64,000 nt of DNA from NCBI GenBank assembly GCA_947486185.1, contig CANKTH010000004.1, forward strand, positions 35,529-99,528, written 5' to 3'. Below are positions 43,313 to 51,499 of this stretch, in pieces. The notes under the pieces were generated by a model. The model did no database searches. It had not been told where the DNA came from and saw nothing but the letters and a program-made list of their open reading frames with translations. The stretch is from Deltaproteobacteria bacterium (GTDB lineage Bacteria > Myxococcota_A > UBA796 > SXON01). Every line of letters starts with the position of its first letter. Position 1 is the stretch's first letter. The position numbers and the translations under genes are program-made.

Positions 43313-45747
43313 CGGCGGCGACGGCCGCGGAGGAGGCTGACGAGGGGGAGGAGGACCGCGGCGTCGCCGCCGCCGCAGCCGCCGCAACCCCCGTCATCGC
43401 CGCCGTCGCCTTTGAGGCTGTAGTCCTCGCCGTTACAGTCCTGGTCGATCCCGTCGTCGGGTACCTCGCGAAAAGTCGGGTAGACGCTCGGGTCCTGGTC
43501 GTCGCAGTCGATGCCCAGGTCCACCCGGACGTGACCCTCGGGCGGTGTGCAGGCGCGCGCCACGTCGGCGCCGCTCGCATAACCGTCGGCGTCGGCGTCG
43601 GGCGACCAGTTGACGGCGTCGATCGCGTCATCTTCGTCCACGACGCCGTCGCAGTCATTGTCGCCGCCGCCGCAGTTCTCGGGGTGGGTGGGGTAGGACG
43701 CGGCGTCGCTGTCGTCGCAGTCGTCGGCAGGCAGGTCCGCACGGGCGTCGCCCGGACTCGCGCAAGCGAGGCTGCTGGAGCGTACGGTGGCGCCGTCGGC
43801 GGTGCGGTGACCGTCGCCGTCGCCGTCCCGGTAACAGAGCTCGGTCCCGTCACAATCGCTGTCCAGGCCATCGGTGGGCGTCTCGGTTGCCCCTGGGCCG
43901 ACGTTGGGGTCTTCGTCGTCACAGTCGCCGCCGCCCCACCAGGTAGACCAGCTGAGGTCGTCGTCTTCGTCGCCATCGAGGCCATGGTACAAGCTCACCA
44001 GTCCGCCCTCGCTCGCTTCGGGCCGGGTGGCGACCAGCATGTCGTCAAACCCGTCGCCGTTGACGTCCCCGGTCGCCGTGATCGCCCCAAAGCCGGCGTC
44101 TTCCGGTCCAGGGAGCACCAACGAACGCGTGCTGGGTCCGCCGGGGCCCCCGGCGTAGAGCTCCACCCGGCCGCCAGACGCCGTCGCGCCCGGGGCCCCA
44201 ACCAGCAGGTCCGTGTAGCCGTCCGCGTCGATGTCCCCGACGGCGAGGCCCTGGCCAAACGCCTGTCCCCGCTCGATCCCGCGGAGCTCCGTCCAATCCC
44301 CGCTGGCGCTCCGTATGGTCACCCGGCCGGCACCGTCCCCCGACTCCAAGAACGCGATCACCACCTCGCTCTGGCCGTCTCCGTCGAGGTCCCCGCCGGT
44401 GGTCACGCAGTTGTAGGCCCCGTCGATGTCCGGTTGCTCCAGGGGCAGGAAGCTCTCGAAGAGGGCATCTGATCCGCCGAGATAAAGGCGGCTTCCTGTC
44501 GTCCGGCCGCAGCCGGTGGCGAGCAGATCGTCGTCGCCGTCGCCGTCGACGTCGCCAACCCAGGCGATCGCCTCGCCGAAGCGCGCCCGCTCGTTGTCGC
44601 CGATCGCCTCGAAGCTGGGTGTGGCGACGGGACCAGACAGATCGCCACGGTAGCCGAGCACCCTGCCGGTCCAGGTCTCAAATCCTTCGGCACCTACCGC
44701 CAGATCATCGAAGCCATCCTGGTTGGCGTCGCCTCGCGCGTCGAGCGTGGTGCTGAAGGCCTCGTTCGGCTCCGTGCCCCGGAGGATCAGCGCGGGCGTA
44801 GCCCCGACGCCCGACGAGCCTCCCAGGTACACCGCCGCCGCGCCGCTCCCGTCTTCGGCTTTGATCGCCCCGACGATCAGGTCGACGACGCCGTCGCCGT
44901 TGACGTCTCCTGTGCCCAACGTGGCGCCGAACCGCGCCGAGCCCAAGGGGCTATTCAGGGTGATGCTGGGTTCTTCCGCTGCACCCCCCGAGCCTCCCGG
45001 GTAGACGTAGACCCGTCCGTTCTGCCGATCTTCGCCTGGCGCTCCGAGGATGACCTCCGCGAACCCGTCACCATCCAGATCGGCGACCGCGATCGCCGCG
45101 CCCAGCTCGTCGTCGAGGGCCGAGGCGCTCCATGTGGCGGCGCTCGCGATATATGCAGGATCGACGAGGATTGGATAGTGTGCGCCCTCGTCATCGATCT
45201 CCAGCAGGTACCCGCCGGGCCCTGGGACATAAGCCGCCGCGAGCTCTCGGCCGGCAGCGTCCCGCGCCCAAGGCGCCGCCGCGCGCCAGCGCGGACCGTC
45301 ACCGAACTCCAGTCCCTCTCCGCGGAGCCTCACGTCGACGCCGGTCCTCACGTCCAATGTGAGGGGGCCGCGGCCCGCGGGTCGTTCCACCACCCGCCAG
45401 AGCTGCTCTACCCCCGAAAAACGAGGCTCCCACCACTCGTAGATGCCGGGACGTGCCCACGCGTCGAGGCAGGGGGCGCCGGTCGCGTCCCCGCGTGCTT
45501 CGGCGCACGGCACCCGGAGGGCCGCTCCGGCGTCCGGTCGGTCCGCCCTGCCCCATGCCTGCAGCGCCACCGTCAGCCGGTGGTCTCCATCCGCGCCGGG
45601 CGCGAACGTCACGCGGCCCGCGTCCAAGGTCGCCTGACCTGGGCGGGTGACGACCTGGCCGCCGCTGGTCAGCCGGTATTGGCGCTCGGGCTCGGCCAGC
45701 GCGCAGGCGGACAGTGTAGCCGAAATAACGAGGAGAAAAACGCGCAC
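43309..45747 (-). CDS. FG-GAP/MopE-repeat surface protein with sorting-type tail
   Basis: Secreted protein of 812 aa starting at GTG 45745-45747 (VRVFLLVISATLSAC, lipobox LSAC; GAGG 4 bases upstream). About residues 20-200 resemble a beta-rich N-terminal module. Residues about 215-600 carry six or seven FG-GAP (integrin-alpha-like) blades with calcium loops such as DLDGDGFAEVILGAPG and DVNGDGVVDLIVGA. After that come three MopE-type repeats (DCDDEDP, DCDDSDAASYP, DCDDQDPSVYP). The end GGCGGCGGG, LLPLVSLL and RGRRRR resembles MYXO-CTERM. Probably a calcium-binding surface adhesin or scaffold. Confidence 0.75.
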   Translation of the reverse strand: MRVFLLVISATLSACALAEPERQYRLTSGGQVVTRPGQATLDAGRVTFAPGADGDHRLTVALQAWGRADRPDAGAALRVPCAEARGDATGAPCLDAWARPGIYEWWEPRFSGVEQLWRVVERPAGRGPLTLDVRTGVDVRLRGEGLEFGDGPRWRAAAPWARDAAGRELAAAYVPGPGGYLLEIDDEGAHYPILVDPAYIASAATWSASALDDELGAAIAVADLDGDGFAEVILGAPGEDRQNGRVYVYPGGSGGAAEEPSITLNSPLGSARFGATLGTGDVNGDGVVDLIVGAIKAEDGSGAAAVYLGGSSGVGATPALILRGTEPNEAFSTTLDARGDANQDGFDDLAVGAEGFETWTGRVLGYRGDLSGPVATPSFEAIGDNERARFGEAIAWVGDVDGDGDDDLLATGCGRTTGSRLYLGGSDALFESFLPLEQPDIDGAYNCVTTGGDLDGDGQSEVVIAFLESGDGAGRVTIRSASGDWTELRGIERGQAFGQGLAVGDIDADGYTDLLVGAPGATASGGRVELYAGGPGGPSTRSLVLPGPEDAGFGAITATGDVNGDGFDDMLVATRPEASEGGLVSLYHGLDGDEDDDLSWSTWWGGGDCDDEDPNVGPGATETPTDGLDSDCDGTELCYRDGDGDGHRTADGATVRSSSLACASPGDARADLPADDCDDSDAASYPTHPENCGGGDNDCDGVVDEDDAIDAVNWSPDADADGYASGADVARACTPPEGHVRVDLGIDCDDQDPSVYPTFREVPDDGIDQDCNGEDYSLKGDGGDDGGCGGCGGGDAAVLLPLVSLLRGRRRR

Positions 45748-45891
45748 GTGACCTCGATGCCCGCTCCGGTGCGGACCCGGTCGGCGGCTCATGATAGCGC
45801 GCCGATGTTGCGGGCGGCCAGTCGGGTTCTGGTCGGATATCGCCGCGTCGTCGCGGCCTCTTGGCACCGGTGCGGTGGATCCGCCGACAGC

Positions 45892-46284
45892 TCACCAGAG
45901 CTCGCGCGCGAGGATCTCTCCAGAAGCAGCGTCCAAGGTCCAGATCTCGCCGCTGTCGGACGCCAGGGTGGCCGCCACGGTCCAGACGGGGCGGCGCCAG
46001 TCGGAATCGAAGGCCAACCAGAGGACCCACGGCGCGTTGCCGGCGGGCAGCACGTCCGGGTTGGCGCCGTCGTGCCCCTCGGCGATGCAGCGCGCCGCCT
46101 CCGCTGAGATGTACCGGTCAGCGCCACAACCGGTGCCCCCGCCGAGCTCGCAGGCCTGCTGGACCGAGGCTACATCGACGCCTCCGTAGCCGTACTCCGG
46201 CCCATAACGCCCGATACAGTCCTCTTCCCGCTCCCGTGTGTCACACGCGGCCAGGCCCAACAGGCCCAGGAGCCACCACGTCAT
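45892..46284 (-). CDS. Small lipoprotein of unknown function
   Basis: Protein of 130 aa, lipobox GLAAC at Cys14 after a charge-free N-terminus (MTWWLLGLLGLAAC). The mature part has four Cys, (CIGRYGPEYGYGG, QQACELGGGTGC, ARCIAEG), then a tryptophan-rich end similar to small PepSY/lipoprotein folds (VWTVAATLASDSGEIWTLDA). It follows the PP2C gene with a 4-base ATGA overlap, so it is probably part of that operon. Confidence 0.65.
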   Translation of the reverse strand: MTWWLLGLLGLAACDTREREEDCIGRYGPEYGYGGVDVASVQQACELGGGTGCGADRYISAEAARCIAEGHDGANPDVLPAGNAPWVLWLAFDSDWRRPVWTVAATLASDSGEIWTLDAASGEILARELW

Positions 46285-47174
46285 GTCGGCAGAATCGTGT
46301 CGGAGTCCTCTTCCTCGAAGCGGCGAAAATGGCGCTCCGGTGTCGAGATCATGCGCACTACCAGCGCGGTGATGTTGTCGTCGCTCCGGGCTGCGATCGC
46401 CCTTTCGATCAGCGAGACGGCGCAGTGTTGCGGATCAGCCACGTTCTGCAGGACGTCGGCCAGGCGGCGATCCTCCACCCAAGCCGTGAGTCCGTCGGTG
46501 CAGATGAGCAGTCGATCTTCAGGCTGAACCGTGAAGGAGCCCGCGTCGATGCCGCGGTCGATCCGGATCGCGCCGTCCGCTCCGAGGCCCCGCGAGCCAA
46601 AGATGAAGCTCTGGGCCAGGAACGTCGGATTCGACGGCATCGGTCGCCGATCCCGCCGGGCAAACTCCGCCCGGGTCTGGTCACGGCTGATCCGGGTGAG
46701 CTTGCCGGCGCGCCAATGGTAGAGTCGACTGTCGCCGACGTTGACCCAGAAAACCCGGTTCCCCAAGAGCCAGGCGACCGTGAGGGTGGTGCCCAGCTTC
46801 ACCTCGGCGCCGCGCGCGAGGCGGGCGCGGAGGCGTCGGTGAGAGTCCAGTACAAAGATCCTCATGGTCTCTTCGGGGTCCTCGCCTGGCGGCGTACCAT
46901 AGAAGCTCGCCACCGCCTCGAGCGCCGAGGTCGCCGCGAGGTCCCCGGCGTCGTGCCCGCCCATCCCGTCGGCCACCGCAAACAGACAGCCGTCGGCCCC
47001 CGGCACATGACGGGTGTTTTCTGCCTCGCCCTCTCGCCAGACCACCCGGCCGGAGCGTCCGATGAGGTAGTTGTCTTCGTTCCGCGGCCGGCCCCCATGT
47101 TCCGGTCCGACACCGATTGAGCACACCACACCCGCGGTGCAGGACTCTACAGGTTCGTCCTGCCATTGGGTCAT
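46281..47174 (-). CDS. PP2C-family Ser/Thr protein phosphatase
   Basis: Protein of 297 aa starting at ATG 47172-47174 (4-base overlap with the FHA-like gene stop). All metal-binding and catalytic PP2C motifs are visible: RPRNEDN, FAVADGMGGHDAGD, GTTLTVAW, WVNVGDSRLYHW, ICTDGLTAW and DDNITALVV. It is soluble and should dephosphorylate Ser/Thr-phosphorylated proteins. No kinase of the Hanks type is in this window. The neighbouring FHA-like protein is the likely phospho-reader. Confidence 0.9.
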   Translation of the reverse strand: MTQWQDEPVESCTAGVVCSIGVGPEHGGRPRNEDNYLIGRSGRVVWREGEAENTRHVPGADGCLFAVADGMGGHDAGDLAATSALEAVASFYGTPPGEDPEETMRIFVLDSHRRLRARLARGAEVKLGTTLTVAWLLGNRVFWVNVGDSRLYHWRAGKLTRISRDQTRAEFARRDRRPMPSNPTFLAQSFIFGSRGLGADGAIRIDRGIDAGSFTVQPEDRLLICTDGLTAWVEDRRLADVLQNVADPQHCAVSLIERAIAARSDDNITALVVRMISTPERHFRRFEEEDSDTILPT

Positions 47175-50100
47175 ACGTTCACCTGGAATCGGTAGACGAC
47201 GTTCCCCACGATCAGCACGTGGTTCGGCCCCAGGAAGAAGGGGCGGCCATCTTCCGGGGCGGAGGAGGAGGGGTTCTCGCCATCTGAGGTGTACAGCTCC
47301 GAGAAGCCGGTGGCCCGGTAGGTGTCGAGGAAGTTGCTGACCTGGAGCTGCTTCCCGTCGTAGACGAAGCTCGCCTCGATCCGGCCAAGGCGGAGCCGGC
47401 GCTCGGCGCGCACCCCGAAACCGAAGGTGAACATGGCCAATACGATACGTTGGCTCGTATCGGGGCACAGGAGCCGGGCTCGCGGCGAAGACAACACGGC
47501 CCAGTCGCGCAGCGTGAGTGGCACCTCAAAATCCGGCTCACGGTCCGCGTCGCGGCGAACCACGACCAGACGCGCCCGGTCGAGCTCGGCGGCCTTCGTG
47601 ACCTTCTCGCCGCCAACCTCGATCGACGCCTCGGAAGGAGACAACAGCTCGGCCCGACCACGCTGGCCGCGGACGTTCAGCCGGAAGTAGTCGGCCACCT
47701 CGAACTCCTGATCGGGGCGGAGTCGCACCTCAGGGATCACCACGGCGGCGTTGGGGTGGTTCCCCACCGTCACCTCGTTCTCGACGACCCAACCGAACAG
47801 GGTGAGCCGCGCCGGCCGCGCCATCTCGCTGCGCCACGAGGTCTCGTCCACCCACGCGACGTCGCCCAACAACATCGGAGGCGGTGGTCGCGCCGCGTCG
47901 GGTACCCGTCGGGGAGAGGGGGCGTCGTAGTTGCCCAAGATGGAGTTGCTGACGTTGACGGGGAGGTTCACCTGGCGCGGTGCGGGACCCCGTTCGCCCA
48001 TCAATGGCGCCGCGGGCACTTCGATCGAGCGGGGCGGTGGCAACGCAATCCCTGGCGTGTCAGCGATCGCAGGCCGCACGGCGCGCGGCGGCTCAGCGCG
48101 GGCGGGCTCGGCCCTGGGCGGCTCGGCCTGTGGAGGCTCTAGCCGTGGAGGCTGGGCGCGGGGAGGCTCGGCGGGCGGGGGCTCGGGGCGAGCGGCGGGC
48201 CCCAGCTTGGGTTCCGGCCGTGGATCGAGCGAGAATTCGAACGTCGGCTCGGCCTGAGGCGGATCGGGTCGGGTCGGGTGCAGGGGCCCGCGCTGGGCCG
48301 GGCGCGGCTCGGGCCGGGCGGGGGGCAGGCTGATCGGAGGTCCGCTGATCGCCGGTGCGGAGTTGGCCGTGATGGCGGGTCGGGCCGGCTGGTCTCCGGT
48401 AGGCGCCCAGGACATCTGGAACAGGCAATTGCCCACCAGGAGGTCGTCCCCCGGCCGGAGGACCGCCTCACGGGGGCCGGTGACGTTCCCCTCACGGGGG
48501 AACAAGCCGATGATCTCGTCGCCCCGTCGTATGTAGGAGTAACAGAAGCGGGCCAGGGAGCGTAACGTCGGCTCGCCTGACAGGTCGATCTCGCAGTGCT
48601 CCGACGCAACCATGATCGAGTCGGTGTAGAAGCGACTCTTGGGGATGTCTCCGTTCCGCGAACGGATCGTCGTGCCCGTGCCGACGTTGGGGTGCCAGGC
48701 GATGTTGTCGTTGTGCGGCTCGTCGGGCAGGCGCACCTTACATCGGCGATCCCGGCCGACCCGGTATGCTGCGCCAAAATCAAGATAGAAGCCTGATCCT
48801 GGGCGGATGATCTCACCAAGATAGGGCCAACCGTCCGCGCGTACCCGGGACAGGTCGCGGTATTGGAGCACATGGCCGTCCACCTCGATGTCGACGACCC
48901 GATCGAGGGGGACCAGGGTCCCCGGGCTATGTACACGCCCGCCGACACGGATGCCGGCTTGCATGATCAGCAACGTGGCGCGGCTGCCACGCACCTGGAT
49001 CGTGGCGCGCGGGGAGACGTTCTGGGTCGCCACCTGGCCTTGGGGGCCGATGTAGACGTCGTAACCCTCCATGAAGTTGGCAAAATGGACCTTTTGCAGG
49101 AGGGCGCCGCGCTCCTGGAGCGTGCTGATACGCACCGACACCGCGCCCGGAACGATGGTCTTCTGGCGTTCGAGGCGCGACTTTTGTGCGCTCTCAGGCT
49201 GGAGCGGAACCTCGCGGAGCGGGACGCGCGCCTCGGCTCCGGGGCTGCGCGCGGCGTCCAATACTGGACGAACCGTGTGAATCCCTGAGTCTACCGCCAG
49301 GCGGGCGTCGGAGCTCGGGCGCGGCGCGTCCCCGCTCGGGCGCGGCGCGGGCTCGTTCCGCTCTGCCGCGGTAGCCGGCTCGATGATCGCGAGCACCAGG
49401 TAGGCGATCGGCTTCCCGGACCGCTCGCTGATGGTGATGACTGAGGCTCCGCCCTCGACGGTGTCGGATGACACCACATAACGATCCTGCAGCTCGGGGC
49501 TGATGACGTGGACGAGGGTGCCGTCGGTGAACTGTTGGAGGCGATAGAGGCCGGGTTCTCGCAGGGCCTCATGATGAAAGTTGTCCAGCCAGTGTCGGCC
49601 CAACGTGAACAACATCTGATCGCTGTAGAGGCGACCAATCTCGCGGTATCCCTCCCACACGCCTGGGAGGTTGGCGTGGAGCGCGAGCACCGGCCGGCTC
49701 CGGGGGGAGGGACCCACATAAAGGTTCGGCAGGAGGCCGGTGACGAACTCTCCAGGTGCGAGGCTGAAGGAGTGCTGGAGCATGTCCGCACCGCCGTCGG
49801 CCACGAACCAGTATCGGAGCGGGCGGGTGCCATAGAGAAGCTCAAATGCTTCACGCTGGCAGTAGGTGTGAAACTCGGTGCTGATCGCGCGTGCGGCACG
49901 TTCGGTCCACGCCTCGCCGGTCATCGCGGCGGCGCGCCGGGCATCTGCCTGATTGATGATGAACAGGACATCGGTAAAGGTCGCTACACCATCGCCCCGC
50001 TCGGCGTGGATGTGGGCCTGAAGGCCACCCGGGCGCCCGGCAAACTCGGTACGCCAGAGGTGCTCGGGGACAGCGACAAGGTCGTCGTCGGTTCGGTGTT

Positions 50101-50227
50101 TCCGCAGGCGAGAGGTATAAAAAGCGCTGGCGGGGTCCGAGTCGATGACGACCTCAGCCCCCCCGGACAACCCCTGGGTGCGACCCGTTGGGAATATCCG
50201 AGAGATGAAGTCCGCCAACTGCGCCAT
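47171..50227 (-). CDS. Large protein with FHA-like domains and a Glu-Pro-Pro repeat linker
   Basis: Protein of 1018 aa. Residues about 1-290 are a unique domain (AQLADFISRIFPTGRTQG). Around residues 480-600 there is an FHA-like region (YRVGRDRRCKVRLP, then SIMVASEHCEIDLS) that could bind phospho-Thr. Residues about 670-760 form a disordered Glu/Pro/Arg/Ala linker. The C-terminal third has a second FHA-like strand pattern (FGWVVENEVTVGNHPNAAVVIPE) and ends in a compact beta domain. Its role may be as a phosphorylation-dependent scaffold. The operon is shared with PP2C downstream; VWA and MoxR genes lie 66 bases upstream. Confidence 0.6.
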   Translation of the reverse strand: MAQLADFISRIFPTGRTQGLSGGAEVVIDSDPASAFYTSRLRKHRTDDDLVAVPEHLWRTEFAGRPGGLQAHIHAERGDGVATFTDVLFIINQADARRAAAMTGEAWTERAARAISTEFHTYCQREAFELLYGTRPLRYWFVADGGADMLQHSFSLAPGEFVTGLLPNLYVGPSPRSRPVLALHANLPGVWEGYREIGRLYSDQMLFTLGRHWLDNFHHEALREPGLYRLQQFTDGTLVHVISPELQDRYVVSSDTVEGGASVITISERSGKPIAYLVLAIIEPATAAERNEPAPRPSGDAPRPSSDARLAVDSGIHTVRPVLDAARSPGAEARVPLREVPLQPESAQKSRLERQKTIVPGAVSVRISTLQERGALLQKVHFANFMEGYDVYIGPQGQVATQNVSPRATIQVRGSRATLLIMQAGIRVGGRVHSPGTLVPLDRVVDIEVDGHVLQYRDLSRVRADGWPYLGEIIRPGSGFYLDFGAAYRVGRDRRCKVRLPDEPHNDNIAWHPNVGTGTTIRSRNGDIPKSRFYTDSIMVASEHCEIDLSGEPTLRSLARFCYSYIRRGDEIIGLFPREGNVTGPREAVLRPGDDLLVGNCLFQMSWAPTGDQPARPAITANSAPAISGPPISLPPARPEPRPAQRGPLHPTRPDPPQAEPTFEFSLDPRPEPKLGPAARPEPPPAEPPRAQPPRLEPPQAEPPRAEPARAEPPRAVRPAIADTPGIALPPPRSIEVPAAPLMGERGPAPRQVNLPVNVSNSILGNYDAPSPRRVPDAARPPPPMLLGDVAWVDETSWRSEMARPARLTLFGWVVENEVTVGNHPNAAVVIPEVRLRPDQEFEVADYFRLNVRGQRGRAELLSPSEASIEVGGEKVTKAAELDRARLVVVRRDADREPDFEVPLTLRDWAVLSSPRARLLCPDTSQRIVLAMFTFGFGVRAERRLRLGRIEASFVYDGKQLQVSNFLDTYRATGFSELYTSDGENPSSSAPEDGRPFFLGPNHVLIVGNVVYRFQVNV
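48075..48190 (-). repeat. Glu-Pro-Pro-Arg-Ala coding repeats
   Basis: Degenerate 15-base units in the FHA-like gene encode xxEPPRA segments (AEPPRAEPARAEPPRA and similar). Low-complexity linker, in frame. Confidence 0.65.
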
Positions 50228-50293
50228 CGTCTGCCTCCTGCCGCTTTGCGAATAACCCGAGCGGGGCGCGCGGTGCAGCCGGGCCGTACAAGA

Positions 50294-51499
50294 CTAACGG
50301 ATCGTCGCGTGTCCGGAGCTGCGCGCGGGCGGGGGCTCGGGGCGGAGCCGGCGGGTGAGCGTTCCGAGCTCCCTCCAGTTCAGGCGGTTCCAAAGAGGAT
50401 CATCGATGATCGGGCCGCTGGTCCCGACGAGCACGAGGTGGGTGCTCAGGCCCTGGTTGCGCGCGGTCTCGAGGCGTCGGCGCGCGCCCGCGCCGAGGTC
50501 AAAGGCCCCGTCACTCACGATCACAAGGTCGGTCTCGGGTGTGTCCGCGATCCGGTCAAGCGCCCGGTGGAGCGCCGGCTCGGGGTCGGTCCCGCCTCCG
50601 AACGAGACGCGCAGCAGGGCGTGAAGATCGGCGTCTCTCGTGGTGTTCTGATGCTCCACCAGCTCGCGGCTGGACCCGAAGACCAGTACGCGTGCGTCCC
50701 GGCGCTCAGCGGCCAGCGTCGTCACCAGCGCCAGGACGATCGCCTTGGCCAGGGCCTCCGGCTCTCCGGCCATCGATCCCGAGGTATCGAGCAGGATCAC
50801 TGCGGGTCCAGGACGCCGGCCGCTCGGACGAGGCGGCGAGGCAGTCGGCGGCGCCTCGTCCCAACATAAGAGTCGCTGCTCCAGGAGGCGCACGAGGTGG
50901 GCGCTGTCGCGTCCGGGCGAGCCCCCGGCGCGCGGAAGCTGGGCGAGCTCGGCCGGGAGTGCGCGGCTGAGCGGACCGCCGGTGACAACGCCGCCGGGGT
51001 CTCCGGCGTACACCCAGGGCCGGGGAGGCGAAGGGGTGAGGAGTTCATCGGTTCGAAGTACAGCTTGTACTCGTCCCAACGCCTCTGCGAGGCGCGCCAG
51101 TGTGGGTTCGCGGGCCAGGCGCAGCGCCCAGGTCCCAAGCTCCGCCACGGGCCGGTCCTCTGGCGGCCGGATCGGCGCCTCCGCCCAGGGAGGGGGCGTA
51201 ACGGGAGCAGTGGCGGTGCCGGGGGCCGGCTCCTCGCCCTCTGTAGGCGGGCCCCCGTCCGGCCCCAGAGCGGACCGGCGGCGGGTGCTGAGCCAGGCGC
51301 GCCACCGGTGGAAGGCGCCGTCGATTCCGCTGGGATCGGCGTCGAGCGCGCCGATCAGGGGCAGCAGGCCGGCCCGAGCCACCTCGTCGCTCGCGCACAG
51401 CTCCCGGAGCGCCAGCGCGGCGGCGGGGGCGCCACGCACAAAACCCTCTTCTACCGCGTCGATGTGCGGGAACAGGCCGCGCGGGGGGAGGCTCGTCAC
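50294..51499 (-). CDS. VWA-domain protein (CoxE/ViaA-like)
   Basis: Protein of 401 aa. A helical N-terminal part is followed by a von Willebrand A domain from about residue 230, with MIDAS motif DTSGSM near 236, VSFGGGTDPEPAL and VIVSDGAFD. It begins with a 4-base overlap of the MoxR stop, the usual RavA-ViaA/MoxR-VWA pairing in which the ATPase acts on or with a VWA partner and its client. C-terminal part after the VWA domain is short. Confidence 0.8.
   Translation of the reverse strand: MTSLPPRGLFPHIDAVEEGFVRGAPAAALALRELCASDEVARAGLLPLIGALDADPSGIDGAFHRWRAWLSTRRRSALGPDGGPPTEGEEPAPGTATAPVTPPPWAEAPIRPPEDRPVAELGTWALRLAREPTLARLAEALGRVQAVLRTDELLTPSPPRPWVYAGDPGGVVTGGPLSRALPAELAQLPRAGGSPGRDSAHLVRLLEQRLLCWDEAPPTASPPRPSGRRPGPAVILLDTSGSMAGEPEALAKAIVLALVTTLAAERRDARVLVFGSSRELVEHQNTTRDADLHALLRVSFGGGTDPEPALHRALDRIADTPETDLVIVSDGAFDLGAGARRRLETARNQGLSTHLVLVGTSGPIIDDPLWNRLNWRELGTLTRRLRPEPPPARSSGHATIR

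Noticed and set aside
41611..44472. Very long plus-strand open frame (about 950 codons) opposite the DnaJ, receiver-like and FG-GAP genes
   Set aside because: Antisense frame kept open by high GC; composition is Gly/Val/Arg/Ala-rich without domains, while the minus-strand genes have clear motifs.
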